In this document: in pieces, positions 26,146-37,700 of the stretch
Position numbering within the stretch: position 1 is the stretch's first letter
How the letters are laid out: the number at the start of each line of letters is the position of its first letter
Assembly (NCBI RefSeq): GCF_037975245.1
Contig: NC_092569.1
Location: forward strand, 593,001 to 657,000
DNA length: 64,000 bases
Source: Apostichopus japonicus
Lineage: Eukaryota > Echinodermata > Holothuroidea > Aspidochirotida > Stichopodidae
Direction: 5' to 3'
Notes under the pieces: model-generated
What the model was told of the DNA's origin: nothing
Seen by the model: only the letters and a program-made list of their open reading frames with translations
Database searches by the model: none
Position numbers and translations under genes: made by a program

Positions 26146-26210
26146 GGTATTCGAACTCGGAACATTCAGCTTGTAGTTCACCCGTTCATCCACTAAGCTA
26201 TTTGCCGGGA
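26146..26210 (-). mobile_element. tRNA-like SINE head, minus strand
   Basis: The - strand reads TAGCTTAGTGG (A box, 26200-26190), then GAGTTCGAATACC (B box, 26158-26146), with tRNA-like spacing. The sequence past the B box does not form a complete tRNA, so it is taken as a SINE head or tRNA pseudogene. It may form a composite with the adjacent SINE-like element. Confidence 0.5.
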
Positions 26211-26540
26211 TTGAAAATATAAGAGTTTGACTTCAGTTTGAAATCACGTTATTTCGGCTGCAGCACACTATGAATATTCAATCTTCAATATCATGCCTAA
26301 GTCACCATAGCAACGAATACGCAACAACTTCTGAATGATAGACTGGCATAATTATTCATCTTAATTTGTGGATTGATATTGTTGAGTCCATTTTGACAGC
26401 TGCTGAATTGAAATGAGAGATTACTACAAGTACAAGCTAACGCTGGGTGCATTTGGCGTACAAGTAAAAGATTACCACTATCGCCGGTAAAGTTTGGATG
26501 ATACCACTAACCTCACCAAATTTTTAAAAGCCTAAGTTAT
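26211..26540. other. Non-coding DNA, nothing recognised
   Basis: AT-rich sequence between the SINE head and a LINE fragment. No motif or repeat is seen. Confidence 0.35.
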
Positions 26541-26559
26541 CTATAGTGTCTACTCCCAC

Positions 26560-26800
26560 ATATTTTATTACAAATTTATAACTCAAATATTAAACCAATC
26601 ATTACTTATGTAAGTATATGCCTCCTTAGTTGTAATAATTCTCAAATTTCCCAATTAAACATTAGTAATAATAAAGCCCTTAGAAACTGCCTTAACATCC
26701 CTAGTTACATCGCCACCAATAATTAGCTCCTTGAAGCAGCAAACTCTTACTAGTCTTAGGCACTATTTGACCGACTAATTATTTCAAACAAAAAAAAATC
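26560..26800 (+). pseudogene. Fragment of a jockey-like LINE, C-terminal region
   Basis: In one + frame the text NIKPIITYVSICLLSC is followed by QLNISNNKALRNCLNIPSY and, past one stop, LLEAANSY. The pattern 'I(V)KPIITY ... NKALR-CLNIPSY ... L-E-AN' is characteristic of the region after the reverse transcriptase thumb in jockey-type LINEs (recognition from memory, no search run). Several in-frame stops show decay. The strand is markedly G-poor, which helps the frame stay open. Confidence 0.45.
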
Positions 26801-26941
26801 ATTCAAAAAAACAACCACCTAATCCATGACCTCTTACTGAAATACTTAGTTCATAAAACCTACGCTAAAATAATTTAAAAAGTTCCCTAGATACTTAAGA
26901 TTTCTTAAATTGGGAGGAGGCTTCAGCCCTGGCAGAAGAAG

Positions 26942-27170
26942 ATGCCCCTTTTCTAGGAACCCGGTGGCTAGAGGGCATGTGAGTAAAACCCCAGAGGAGT
27001 TGTCCTCCTCTGGGGAACAGCCCAGTCACCAGGAACTCTATATTTCTTGTTTGTTTGTTCCTTAGTGTACGCTAAGGAAAACCAAACAAGTAAAATAGTT
27101 CCCGGTGACTGCAAACCCACCCTGCCGGGATGTACCCTTACGTAAGGGTACTTCCTGGCAGGGTGGATTT
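26942..27170. repeat. Cluster of consecutive strong hairpins
   Basis: Four foldbacks lie side by side. (0) ATGCCCC...CTAG with CTAG...GGGCAT at 26942-26978. (1) A perfect 11-bp stem CCCCAGAGGAG/CTCCTCTGGGG at 26989-27015 with a 5-nt loop. (2) An 89-nt foldback at 27023-27111 with arms CAGTCACCAGGAACT and AGTTCCCGGTGACTG and an inner TTCCTTAG/CTAAGGAA stem. (3) 27113-27170, arms CCACCCTGCCGGGA and TCCTGGCAGGGTGG around the palindrome TACCCTTACGTAAGGGTA. It is most probably a foldback-type or structured non-autonomous transposon. Confidence 0.7.
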
Positions 27171-27239
27171 GCCAGGTCTGCGGCAACCTCTCATTATTAT
27201 TCCTCAGTAGTTCCATTACCTATTTAAAGCTTCCAAATT

Positions 27240-30200
27240 ACGTGTGCTGCTTGTCTTCCTCTTCATTCGTTCCTTCAAAATGTAATTGTCTATTTTACCT
27301 GAAATTTTTAATTATCCCGCAGGAGCCGCACAGCTTGAACAGGAGTTTCATTCTGACCATGCAATGATGGGTGCCGTTACGTAATATGCACAGATCGCTA
27401 TCCTGGCATTGTTCTCTTTGTGGATTTAAATGTAAATTATTACCAAACTGTATGACACTATGTATCGCCAAATTTCAGCCAACAGTCAAATCCAGAGAGC
27501 GATTTTTATTTTGACGCTGTGAATTTTGCAGGAATAAAGAATATACTTGGGCAGCTTTTCCCCTGTTCCCCTTCTAATACACACGTGTGAGAGGGTCTAT
27601 GTCAATACATGTACCCTCAGTCTCCAACGCTCCCTTTTTATGCCATGCAATGGCCACAATGTGTATGTAATTCAAAATGTGCAAACAAATGGTATACATG
27701 TAGAGGTTTAAAAGGGTGGTCAGTGGTCTAAAGCCTTCCCAGCTGAATGTATATATTTGCGACTGAACATGCCCACTGCCCCCTCCGACACTGGTATGTG
27801 GGTCATTGTAACACTTTTAACCGGCTATAGGTAAGTGACATGGTGCACCAATCCAACCTACTTATGATTTTGGCAGAAACTCAAATAACGGTCATGATGG
27901 TCCAAATTTATTTTCTGAGCTCTGATAAACGTTTCATACAATCATACAAAGTTGTCAAAATTTCAGCTAAAAATCTAACTTTACAAATTTGGTCGTGGTG
28001 ATCTCCCATGTAAGGTCTTATAACTTCATAGTGGGCTACTTCCAAACTTAAAACCTGAGAACTGATAACGGCATTGTAAGTTGGAATATTAACATGTCTC
28101 AAATCTTAGGACATATTTCTGAGCCTCTATCAACAACATTTGATATCAATTGTTTTTCAGCATCTATTCTTTGTGGGACAGCAAACAAAATACTTATGTC
28201 TTCTTTCTATTTTGGGAGGATGTTTTGGGGATTGGATTATATCAAACTATATAGGCTTTGCTAAATTCCCCTTCCTTCATTCATTTCTTAAAACGATTCA
28301 TCAAATTACAGGTGGAAGGAAAACAATAGACTCATTTTTAAATTTGTAAGTTGATATTGCATTACTCATTTCTTATTATTCATCACTCATTCATTAACAT
28401 TCATTTAAAAATATCTTAGATGTTGCTTTTATTATAACAGCTTCTAAAATGACATTTCAGGAATCCATGAATATGCAGCATCATTGAGATGCAAATCCAC
28501 TATGACAATTGAAATTTTGAAATGAAATGTTTCAATACTGGCAAATAAAGCACCACCAAATCCAGATTCACCTGAGTAATGAGGAAATAATGTGCAGATA
28601 TGACAACCAAACCTGCATGTTGAGATATAATAATTAAAAGCCATGTCCACTTGGGCTGGCACCTTCATACTCCTCCCATGCACATCCAATAAACATTCAT
28701 TTATTAGAATTATCAGTGGCAACGGCATGGTGAAAAAATTAAACCGTTCCCTTCCTCCTCCGAGTCAATGATATGGACCGTTAAAAAAAAATGTGCTTTA
28801 CTGTAATGCTAATCTTCAAAAGCCCATCTTTGATCTTTGTAGCAATTCTCACAATTTTATTTCCAACATCAAATAACTTTGTACTATTAACACACGCCCC
28901 AACTTCAAAATATTCCTCGGCACCTTATAAACAATGTAATAAGAAGACTGTGAACCTGGCCAAGTGTGTGGCAGAATCTTCGCTTGGTTAACAATTTGTC
29001 TCCCTTGCTCATCCTTCACTCCCCTTCCCATACCCTGTACCCACCCACACATACACACACACTCTCACACGCCAACTTGACTGCTTAGATTACTGACTGC
29101 CTACAGCAAGTTACCAAAACTGATGACATATGAAGACAAGGCTACCTATTGTGTACTGAAAACAAAACTTGAAATTCAACAATTTTGTTGTAAAATGAAC
29201 AAACTAACATGCTGTTGTTCTTTGTATCACACTGACATTGACTTTAGGAAATTAAAAGAATGAATGAGGAAAAGAAAAAACATTAGGGATACACCGATGA
29301 AAAGATAACAGAGAATTGAAGACAAAAAGTTCTGATTCTTATGAAATTGTACGTATGATAGGTGTATTCAAGGAACCAATACATATGTGGCTTGACGAAC
29401 ATTAATATTGTGTATATCATAGAATATAATATATTATACTGAGTTGAAATGTATCACAGAATGCTTTTTAGATTCTGTGTCAAAATTTAACAAATCTACA
29501 GAGATCTTTCAGGCTTCTAAGCAGTATCTTAAAAGTTCATATGGCTTTGCATAAAAAAATTAAAAAAAACTTTTGAGAGGTTTACAACTCTTGCGGTAGT
29601 TGTCAGCTGATGAGGAGTTTCAAAATTTGACAATTATATTGTGCTTGATGCAGGGCAAAGGGCAAACCCATTATAAGTATACAGACATAAGCTGTGAAAT
29701 TGTCAAAAGATTTGAGGAGAATCCAAAGATAAAAAGTACAGTAAAATGATGACCATGAAAATTTTCTTCCTTGGTTAAAAGAGTTGATATAAAGATCTCC
29801 AAAATAGGTAATAGGAAAGAAAAGCAAACCCAAGGACATTCTTCAGCTTACATCATATACATATATGTTTTGTTTAGGATGCACAACTTCCCAAAATTTG
29901 TAAGGAAATGTTTATTCCCTTTAGGAGATTATTTTGGTTCAAATGTCGTGTCAGGGGCCAGCCATGTTGTCGGTCTGTGATATCCTGCTGCTACATGGGG
30001 ATTTGAGGTGATGAAGGTTTGTAAAGGATAGCTATTATCAACATCTCTCACACATAATAATGATGATTAAATTTATTCTACTACTTTAACTTGAAGTATT
30101 TAGAGGAATATCAACGTGCCTCTGGGTTCTTTCTATGTCAGGGGTAGAAGGGCACATGTCTCCCCCCCCCCTCACTGCTGAAAAGTGACCCTTTTGCTAA

Positions 30201-31541
30201 AGTGCCCAATTTTGGTAGTACAAAATACCACTTTGGTCATTTAGAATGTGCCCTTTGGTAGAAAACTTTAGAGAAATAATAATTTCATAGTTTTGAAAAT
30301 ATCCAAATACTGGAATGTGTCTTACGGAATGAGTAGATCACATGTCACACTAGCCCTCAACCCCCCCCCCCCCCCCAAGAAATACACCTTTGAAAACGTT
30401 ATCCTTTTCCACCCTGATGACCGCTTATAATTTTATACACACTCAAGGTAATGGTAGTTGTGAACACTGATAAGTATATAGATGGACATGGAATAAAATG
30501 ATAAGTTATAGTTCAATGTACCATGTATAAAGTTAAAATACTCAAAAAAAAATTGCAGGTTGGATAAAAACTACATCTAAACAAAAGCAATGAATAGCTT
30601 TCATACTCATAGTTGATTCTTTACAAAGACAAAGAATATATCACAAGTAAGGTTTCTACAAATTGTAAATAATCTTTCATTTAAGACACAATGACCAATG
30701 CAGCATCATTGCAGAACAATAGCCAAATAAAACAAAAATGGATAAATGAGATCAGTAAGTATGTTTTTTTAAGTTTTTGCACAAAGACTCGCTAGATATC
30801 ATATCTGAGAAAATATCAGCCTGCATTTACATGAAAGACATGTTTATATTAAAAATGCAACATTCTACCTGTATGTAATGTTACCACTAATGTCTAAGAG
30901 TTAACTTGTTAACTTACATTATATTCCCTGAGGCATAAGTTAATATTACAACTACAGGTAACAGACTTTCATTACTTTCCAAACCCCCTTCACCTACTGC
31001 ATATCCCACTCTGCACACAAAAAGATGGGAAAATGATCTGTGAAGTTTGAACTGGTTACTGCATGTGTATTACTTTAAATATCTTTATACAAAAAAATTC
31101 TTATGACATGATAAAACAAGTCCTTTCGACCCATGAAATAAATGTTTAAGATTCAGAATACTGTTAAGTTGGTTGAAAGTGATATAAATCTTGCTATTTA
31201 TCTTCAAAATGTCTTCAACAAGAAACCCTGAGTTGCCTTTAGTGATTGCTAAAACTATAGAAAAAGTTGCTAAAAATCCCTTATTGAAAACTTCCTCATT
31301 TCTGCCACTCTATATTCCACACTACCCCCACCCCTCCCCCATATCATACCTGTATGTCACATCTATGTTCTTTTTTACTTTACCCAGCATCCATTCTCTT
31401 TCAAATGATCCCGTATTTACTTACATACAAATACATATATAATATGTTTTTCGTTTCAACACAGTGAAGTTTCCTTCTCAAGGCAAGACAAGCTACAAGA
31501 AGTACTAATTAATGGTAAATTGCTATCAAAACTGAATGGCC
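27240..31541. other. Non-coding DNA downstream of the DUSP23-like gene
   Basis: No exon or transposon protein is recognisable. It contains C-runs (about 30163-30172 and 30361-30376), an AC-rich stretch at about 29041-29070 and AT-rich unique sequence. Part next to 31542 should be the 3' UTR of the phosphatase gene, but no convincing polyadenylation signal could be singled out. Confidence 0.45.
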
Positions 31542-31748
31542 CTACAGTCTTTCTGCCTCCTCTGACTTACAATGTCTATAGAATTCTTCTATTAGATCTT
31601 CCTGATCTTTCGTTTCCACTGACCCTGGTCTGAGGCGTCTGACTTTTTTTATTGCTTCATCAGCTGTAAGTCCTTCAAATTTGACAAAATAACAAGACAC
31701 CATTGTTCCAGTGCGCCCTATACCACGTAAACAGTGAACTGATACAGC
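31542..31748 (-). CDS. DUSP23: DUSP23-like coding exon 2 (residues 92-159)
   Basis: It follows acceptor TTTCTTCCAG and starts with codon GCT (Ala92). It contains the catalytic P-loop HC-x5-R (Cys97, Arg103), the helix [20 protein letters not shown] and the family motif [10 protein letters not shown], then an acidic C-terminus ending EEAERL and TAG. This exon has no internal ATG start, so it was found from motifs and phase, not from open-frame length. Confidence 0.93.
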   Translation of the reverse strand, partial: AVSVHCLRGIGRTGTMVSCYFVKFEGLTADEAIKKVRRLRPGSVETKDQEDLIEEFYRHCKSEEAERL

Positions 31749-34700
31749 CTGGAAGAAAGATCATAATCATCATAATAAGTAATATTTATATAGCCCATGA
31801 TCAGCAAAGCTGCTCAAAGAGCTTTACAATTGTAAAACAAATCAAATAAACTTGAAAATAGAATTTAACACACTGCACTGAATGCAGTGGGTAAAATATC
31901 ACACAGTAAATTATTGAGTCTTAAGTAGGTTCACTATTTTAACAAGATATGATGGTAGATAAAATGTGACACTTTCTGGGAATTAAACCAATCAGCACAT
32001 TGCCTGTTTTACACCTGTTAAGACCAGGATCTCTGTGAGACGGAGAGAGGAAAAACCAGTTTTAGTTTAGTTGTAACGAGTTAAGGCACATGTTAATCAA
32101 TCGCTGAGGCTCCGCCCACCATACGCGCTATTGAACGCCAAAACAAACAACAAAATTTTGGGTAGGGCACCGCTAATCATACCCATAACACTCTCCCCTC
32201 CTTAAGAGATGTCATCCCTGACATGTAAACATGTATCGTATGAAGAAATATAGAATTCAATGTAAGAAGAAATGAATGGTGAATAAAAGTTTTATAAAAT
32301 GCACTCTATACTGTTCTCATTTGTCGAGTCTTGCTAATTACAAGCTGAAGATAATAAACCTTAATAGTCATCTCACTACTAGAAACACCTTGGCACCCAT
32401 ACTATTAAATGTATACACGTAGTTTACTTTAACCTTCTTTGTAGCAAATTTACCACTGACTATACTTTTATCTGAAGTCACAGAATATTCAAGTACATTC
32501 GTTTGGCTAAAAGACAAATAAATTCGAGCACTGCGCAATACTCAAAGACATTGTCGTGTTGCAAATGACCAATTAGTCACTAAAACCTTGCATATCATTT
32601 CACAAATTTCCTTGTGCCCCTAAGAACTAGCATGTTCCATTTAACTATTGTATTTACATACCTCAATACCAATGCTATGTTAGAAAACACATACACATGC
32701 TTCTCGAAATCTGTCATTCCTGTGCGAATAAACAAGTTTGATAACAATAAAAGTTATAACGTATAATACAATGGAACTCAAAAAGTTCTCTCAGTGTTCA
32801 AGTAATGTCTGGTAGAGTTATAAAATAAAAACAACTATAGTAGGACTATGACCTGTTGGCAGTGTGTACCACTCAGCCCTTGTGATGTCGGGTTACATTA
32901 GAAGTTCTCAGTTAAATTAGAGATTTTGAATATATGTTCCCCAAGTAATTAGGTTTTGTGCATTCAACTGGCTGAATATACTGGTACAAATAACAAACAT
33001 GGGGTTCCTGTCTGACCCAGGTAGGGTTCCCCAAATTATCATAAGTCAAAACCTTCTTTCCCTGCTTAACTCTTTGTGGTCTCAATTTTTGACCTGGTTG
33101 TTCTGGGGGGTCACAAATTTCCAAATTTTGACCTGGTTGTTCTGGGGGGTCACAAATTTCCTGCTCCCCTGCTGAATTGCTTTGATTGTCAATTTCGACC
33201 TGATCCCCTCCCACATCAACCTCAGACCTTCTATCCCGCCGATGGAGGTCACCACCCCGAACACCCTCTTGGTCTACCCTTTGATATGGGTAACCCGGAA
33301 ATCTATCAGGCACCCATTCATCGTCGCTTGAACTATCCGTACTCCCTTCCACAATGTCAGTAGTTCGCCTATGTTTCGATGAAGCCTTCTTCACGATTCG
33401 TCTCGGAGTGTTATCAGCAGGTAAAAGAGCATCACATGGTAGAAGTAGATTTCGGTGCAAGACTCGAATCCGACCCCGGTTACTCTCTGGACGGACTTCA
33501 TACACAGGAATGTCTGGTAACTGCTTGGTAACAACATAAACCTGCTCTTCCCAGAAAGGACGAAGCTTTCCTGGTCCTTCAACCCGGGCAAGATTCTTTA
33601 CGAGAACACGGTCACCAGAATGCAAGGCAACGTTGTGTCCCTTCTTGTCCAGTCTTTGTTTGGCTCGATCAGATTGTTTCTTTGCATGTTGGGCTGCAAT
33701 TTTGTAGGCTTCCTTCATTTTGTTTCGCCATTTTTCAGCATATGTCTCTCTCTGGTCTCCAGTTGTCTCGTTTTGAGTTCTGGTAGTCTCATCTCCCTTC
33801 AAGCCGAAAGCAATATCTACAGGTAAGCGTGGTGTTCTTCCAAACATTAGGAAAAATGGTGAATAACCTGTTCCTTCACTCTTTGTGCAGTTGTATGCAT
33901 GCATGCATTTACGCAAAGAGTCCTTCCAGTTGAACCGTTGTTGTTCAGTCATCGATCGTAGCATGTTGAGGAGGGTACGATTCAGTCGTTCTACCTGACC
34001 GTTCCCTTGTGGGTGGTATGGGGTCGTTCTGGAGTGTCCCACTCCACTGAGTTGCTGTAGTCTGGTGAAAAGCTGATTCTCAAATTCCTTCCCCTGATCA
34101 TGATGCAATCTTTTGGGAAATCCAAACTTCAGGAAAAAGTCGTTGAACAGGTGATCAGCTGCTGCCAGGGCAGTCTTCCTTTTCGTCGCATAGGCCTGGG
34201 CAAATCTAGTGAAGTGATCTACCACGACTAGTATATACTCATATCCCCCTTTACTTTTCTCCAAATGTAGGTAATCAATAGATACCAATTCAAAGGGTTC
34301 TTTTGTCACAATAGGCACAAGGGGACTCTTTACATGTCTTGCTGGTTTCTTTTGTTTGATACATTGACATTGTTTTCTTACATAGAACTCAACCTCTTTC
34401 GCCATGTGGGCCCAATAGAATCTTTCTCTCACCAAGTCCAGTGTCCGTTCCACGCCCACGTGACACATCTCATTGTGGAGCTGCTTCAATACCATAGATT
34501 TGTACTTCGATGGCAAAATCAGCTGTTCTCGATTAGCCGTTACTCTCTTTAATACACCTTCGGTCGTAACAATGAGTTCTCCCCATTTGTTTAGTAATGC
34601 TCTCACATCTGGGTCTTCGTCTTTCCTCTCCTTGTAAGTTGGCTTTGTCCCCTTTTCCATGTACTCAAGGACTTTGCCAATTACTGGGTCATTGGCCTGA

Positions 34701-37700
34701 GCAGCCTTTAGTTCCTTCAGTTCAATGAGACTCACTTTGTGATCTGTGGTAAGGTTCATGATATTACAAAGGTCTATATCAGCAGTAAGTGAGTCTGCGT
34801 ACACAAATGTTCCCTCTACATTTGCTGCCGCACACTCTGAAATCGTCTGGAGAGCACATCCCGGAACTTCCGCAGTACACTCTTGGATGTACTCATTGAT
34901 GTCGGTCTCTAAGGGCATCCTTGATAACACATCAGCATCCTGGTTACTGTGCCCTGGTCGATACTTGATATCAAATCTGAATGAGGCAAGATCTGATACC
35001 CACCTCTGACCTGTTGCATTTAAACGTGCTGTCGTCATTATGTAAGTGAGGGGATTATTATCTGTGTAGACCACAAAGTACTTTGCGTATGTCAGGTAAT
35101 CTCGAAAGCGTTCCGTCACCGCCCACTTCAGTGCCAGGAATTCAAGTTTTGTGGAGTGGTAATTCTTCTCTGGAGCACTGAGAGTCCTGGAGGCATATGC
35201 AATTACCCTCAGTTTCCCCTCCTGCTCCTGGTAGAGTACAGCTCCAAGTCCCATTAACGATGCATCGGTGTGGAGAATGTATGGCTTAGAGAAGTCAGGG
35301 AATGCCATAACTGGTTGTCTTGTTAGTAGGTCAATCAGACTACATAAAATTCCCTGATGCTCCTCAGTCCAGGCTATCTTCTGATTCGAGTTGGGTAGAT
35401 GGTTGTTCTTCCTCTGGTTTCTGCGACTGGGTTTTTGTGTAGAACCCTTTTCCTTCTGTAACAGCTTGAAGAGAGGACTGGCAATTGCTGAGAAGTTTTG
35501 AATGTAGCTCCTGTAGTAGCCAATGAACCCTAGCATTTTCCTCAACTCCCCAACTGTTGATGGTTTCTTATCTTTAAGTGAGAGGACTGGTTCAAGATCT
35601 GCAGGGTCCAACTTATGTCCTTCTTCAGTGACTAGTCTGCCCAAGTACCTGACCTGTTTCTGGAAGAGTTTGCATTTACTGGCCTTTAGCTTTATCCCAT
35701 GTTGCTGTAGTCTGGCCAGTACTTTCTTCAGATTCTCCAAGTGTTCTTTAAATGTGCTGCCATGGACTAGCACATCATCTAAATATACAAAACAAATGTC
35801 GTTGTTCAGACCATCCAGGCATCCCTCCATGTATCTTTGGAATTCTGCTGGGGCGTTTTTTAACCCGAAGGGTATTCTTTTCCATTCATGGAGGCCCCAC
35901 GGTGTCACAAATGCTGTAAGTGGTTGACTCTTTGGGTCGATGTATCCCTGGTGATAAGCACGACCTTGATCGAGAGTGCTAAACCAGGAGCTACCTTTCA
36001 GGCCATCAAGGATATCCTGGATTCTTGGAATTGGTTGACGATCATCAACTGTTTTACGGTTCAATTCTCTATAGTCGACACATAGGCGTAACGACCCGTC
36101 ACGCTTTCTGACGCAGACCACAGGTGAAGAGTAATTAGACTTCGACTTTGTTATCCAGTCCCTTGCTAGAAGGTCTTCCAAGTATTCCTTAACTTCTTTG
36201 AAAAGTGGACGTGGAATACTTGCATAATTCTTCTGGACTGGTTCTGGATCATTTAAATTAATTTTCATCTTCAGGTCGGGACAATTTCCTGTATCCATGG
36301 AATCCTGTGAAAATGCTCTACATTCTTTCTTCAGCATTTTCTCTGCAGCATCTTGTTGCATTGGTGTGAGACATGTGAAGTCCACCTCTGGACACCACTC
36401 GTCAACATCTTCACTGGACTGATCACTAGTCACATTAGCATTTTGTACAGAGTTATTCAATGTATTTACGTCTAAAGACATACAATCTCCATGTAGGGTG
36501 GCCTCGTCTGCGTGTCTGCCATTAGCCACCTTACCAATGTACCGGAATGGCTCAATGTTTCCGATAACAGTACGTCTTGGCAACTGTATGTCATGGTTAG
36601 TAGAGTTGAAAACTGGTAGCATAACACGACGTCTTTGTGGCATTTTGACTACCGTCTCAGGTATGAGCAGCCCCTCTGGTACAGAAGTCGCAGGTGTTGG
36701 TACAAATACACCCTCGGTTCCTCCCATAACTCTCTGATGATTCAGTTGACATTTTGTTATGCATTCCACATCTCTCCATTCCCTAGGCGGTATCAGTGTA
36801 TACAGGTTTGAGGTTTGTACATCTACTGTGTCTTCATCCATGCCAGCCTCAATTAACCTTACCAAGGCTTCAACATCCTGTTTCTTTTTCCCTGGAATTG
36901 CTTGCACAAGGGTACTTATCTTAGAGCCTTTCTGGCAGTTTCCCATGAGATGTTCGATGACATTGTACCCAATCAATGGTGACTTCATACTCCCAGGATA
37001 CACCAACATTGGAACCCCAAGACTCTTGGTTCCAATGCGAAGGTCCACTAGGATCCACCCAAGGTATGGCATCTCTATCTCATTTGCAGCCTTTAAATCA
37101 AGATGTTGTCCTTCTAGGAGCTCTTCAACTGGTTTTATTTCGGCATGAGAAAGGTGACATTTGACCCAACTGTCCGAGACTAAAGATACTGCTGAACCTG
37201 TATCCCACAGCAGTTCACTATCAATCCCGTTGAGGGTTCCATTAACAACGCACCTTTCACCCACTAGGTCAACAATCCTCTCTCTCTTCTTTCGAGACCA
37301 ATCGTTATTCATAGCAACCTGTCTAAGCAAGTCGGGACATTCCAGCCCATTTACATTTACTGCATGGACATCGCCTGAGGTCCCTTCTCGTCCCCCAGAG
37401 GAGACCTGTTGGCGTTTCCCTGTTGCTTACCTGCCAAACATCCCCTGGATAAGTGACCAAATTTACCACATTTATAACAGTGGCGGCAACTGTCTCCTAT
37501 ACCATCCTGTTGACAATCGGAGCATCCCCGGGGCCTCCTCTCAAACGTTTTCGCCCTTCCCCCTGCTGTTATGGCCTTGTGTATTTCAGCCACTTGTGTC
37601 TTCAATAGTTGTACCTCTTCGTACAAGTTTGGGCTCTTCTCTTTCTTTACTTCGGGTTTGTGTCGGTCATTACCTGTCATTTCAACTGAAGCTGTGACAG

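Noticed and set aside
26540-26800. Nuclear copy of mitochondrial DNA
   Set aside because: Strand asymmetry and TGA/TAA-rich text suggested it, but no mitochondrial gene could be recognised with the echinoderm mitochondrial code, whereas a LINE C-terminal signature could.
27908-28102. Minus-strand 64-codon frame with ordinary amino-acid composition
   Set aside because: No motif, splice context or family match; chance frames of this size are common in this DNA.
32204-32911. Envelope gene in the gypsy 3' region
   Set aside because: No open frame of suitable length on the element's strand; the region is non-coding.
33076-37697. Plus-strand frames opposite gag and pol
   Set aside because: They are antisense shadows of well-supported minus-strand genes.
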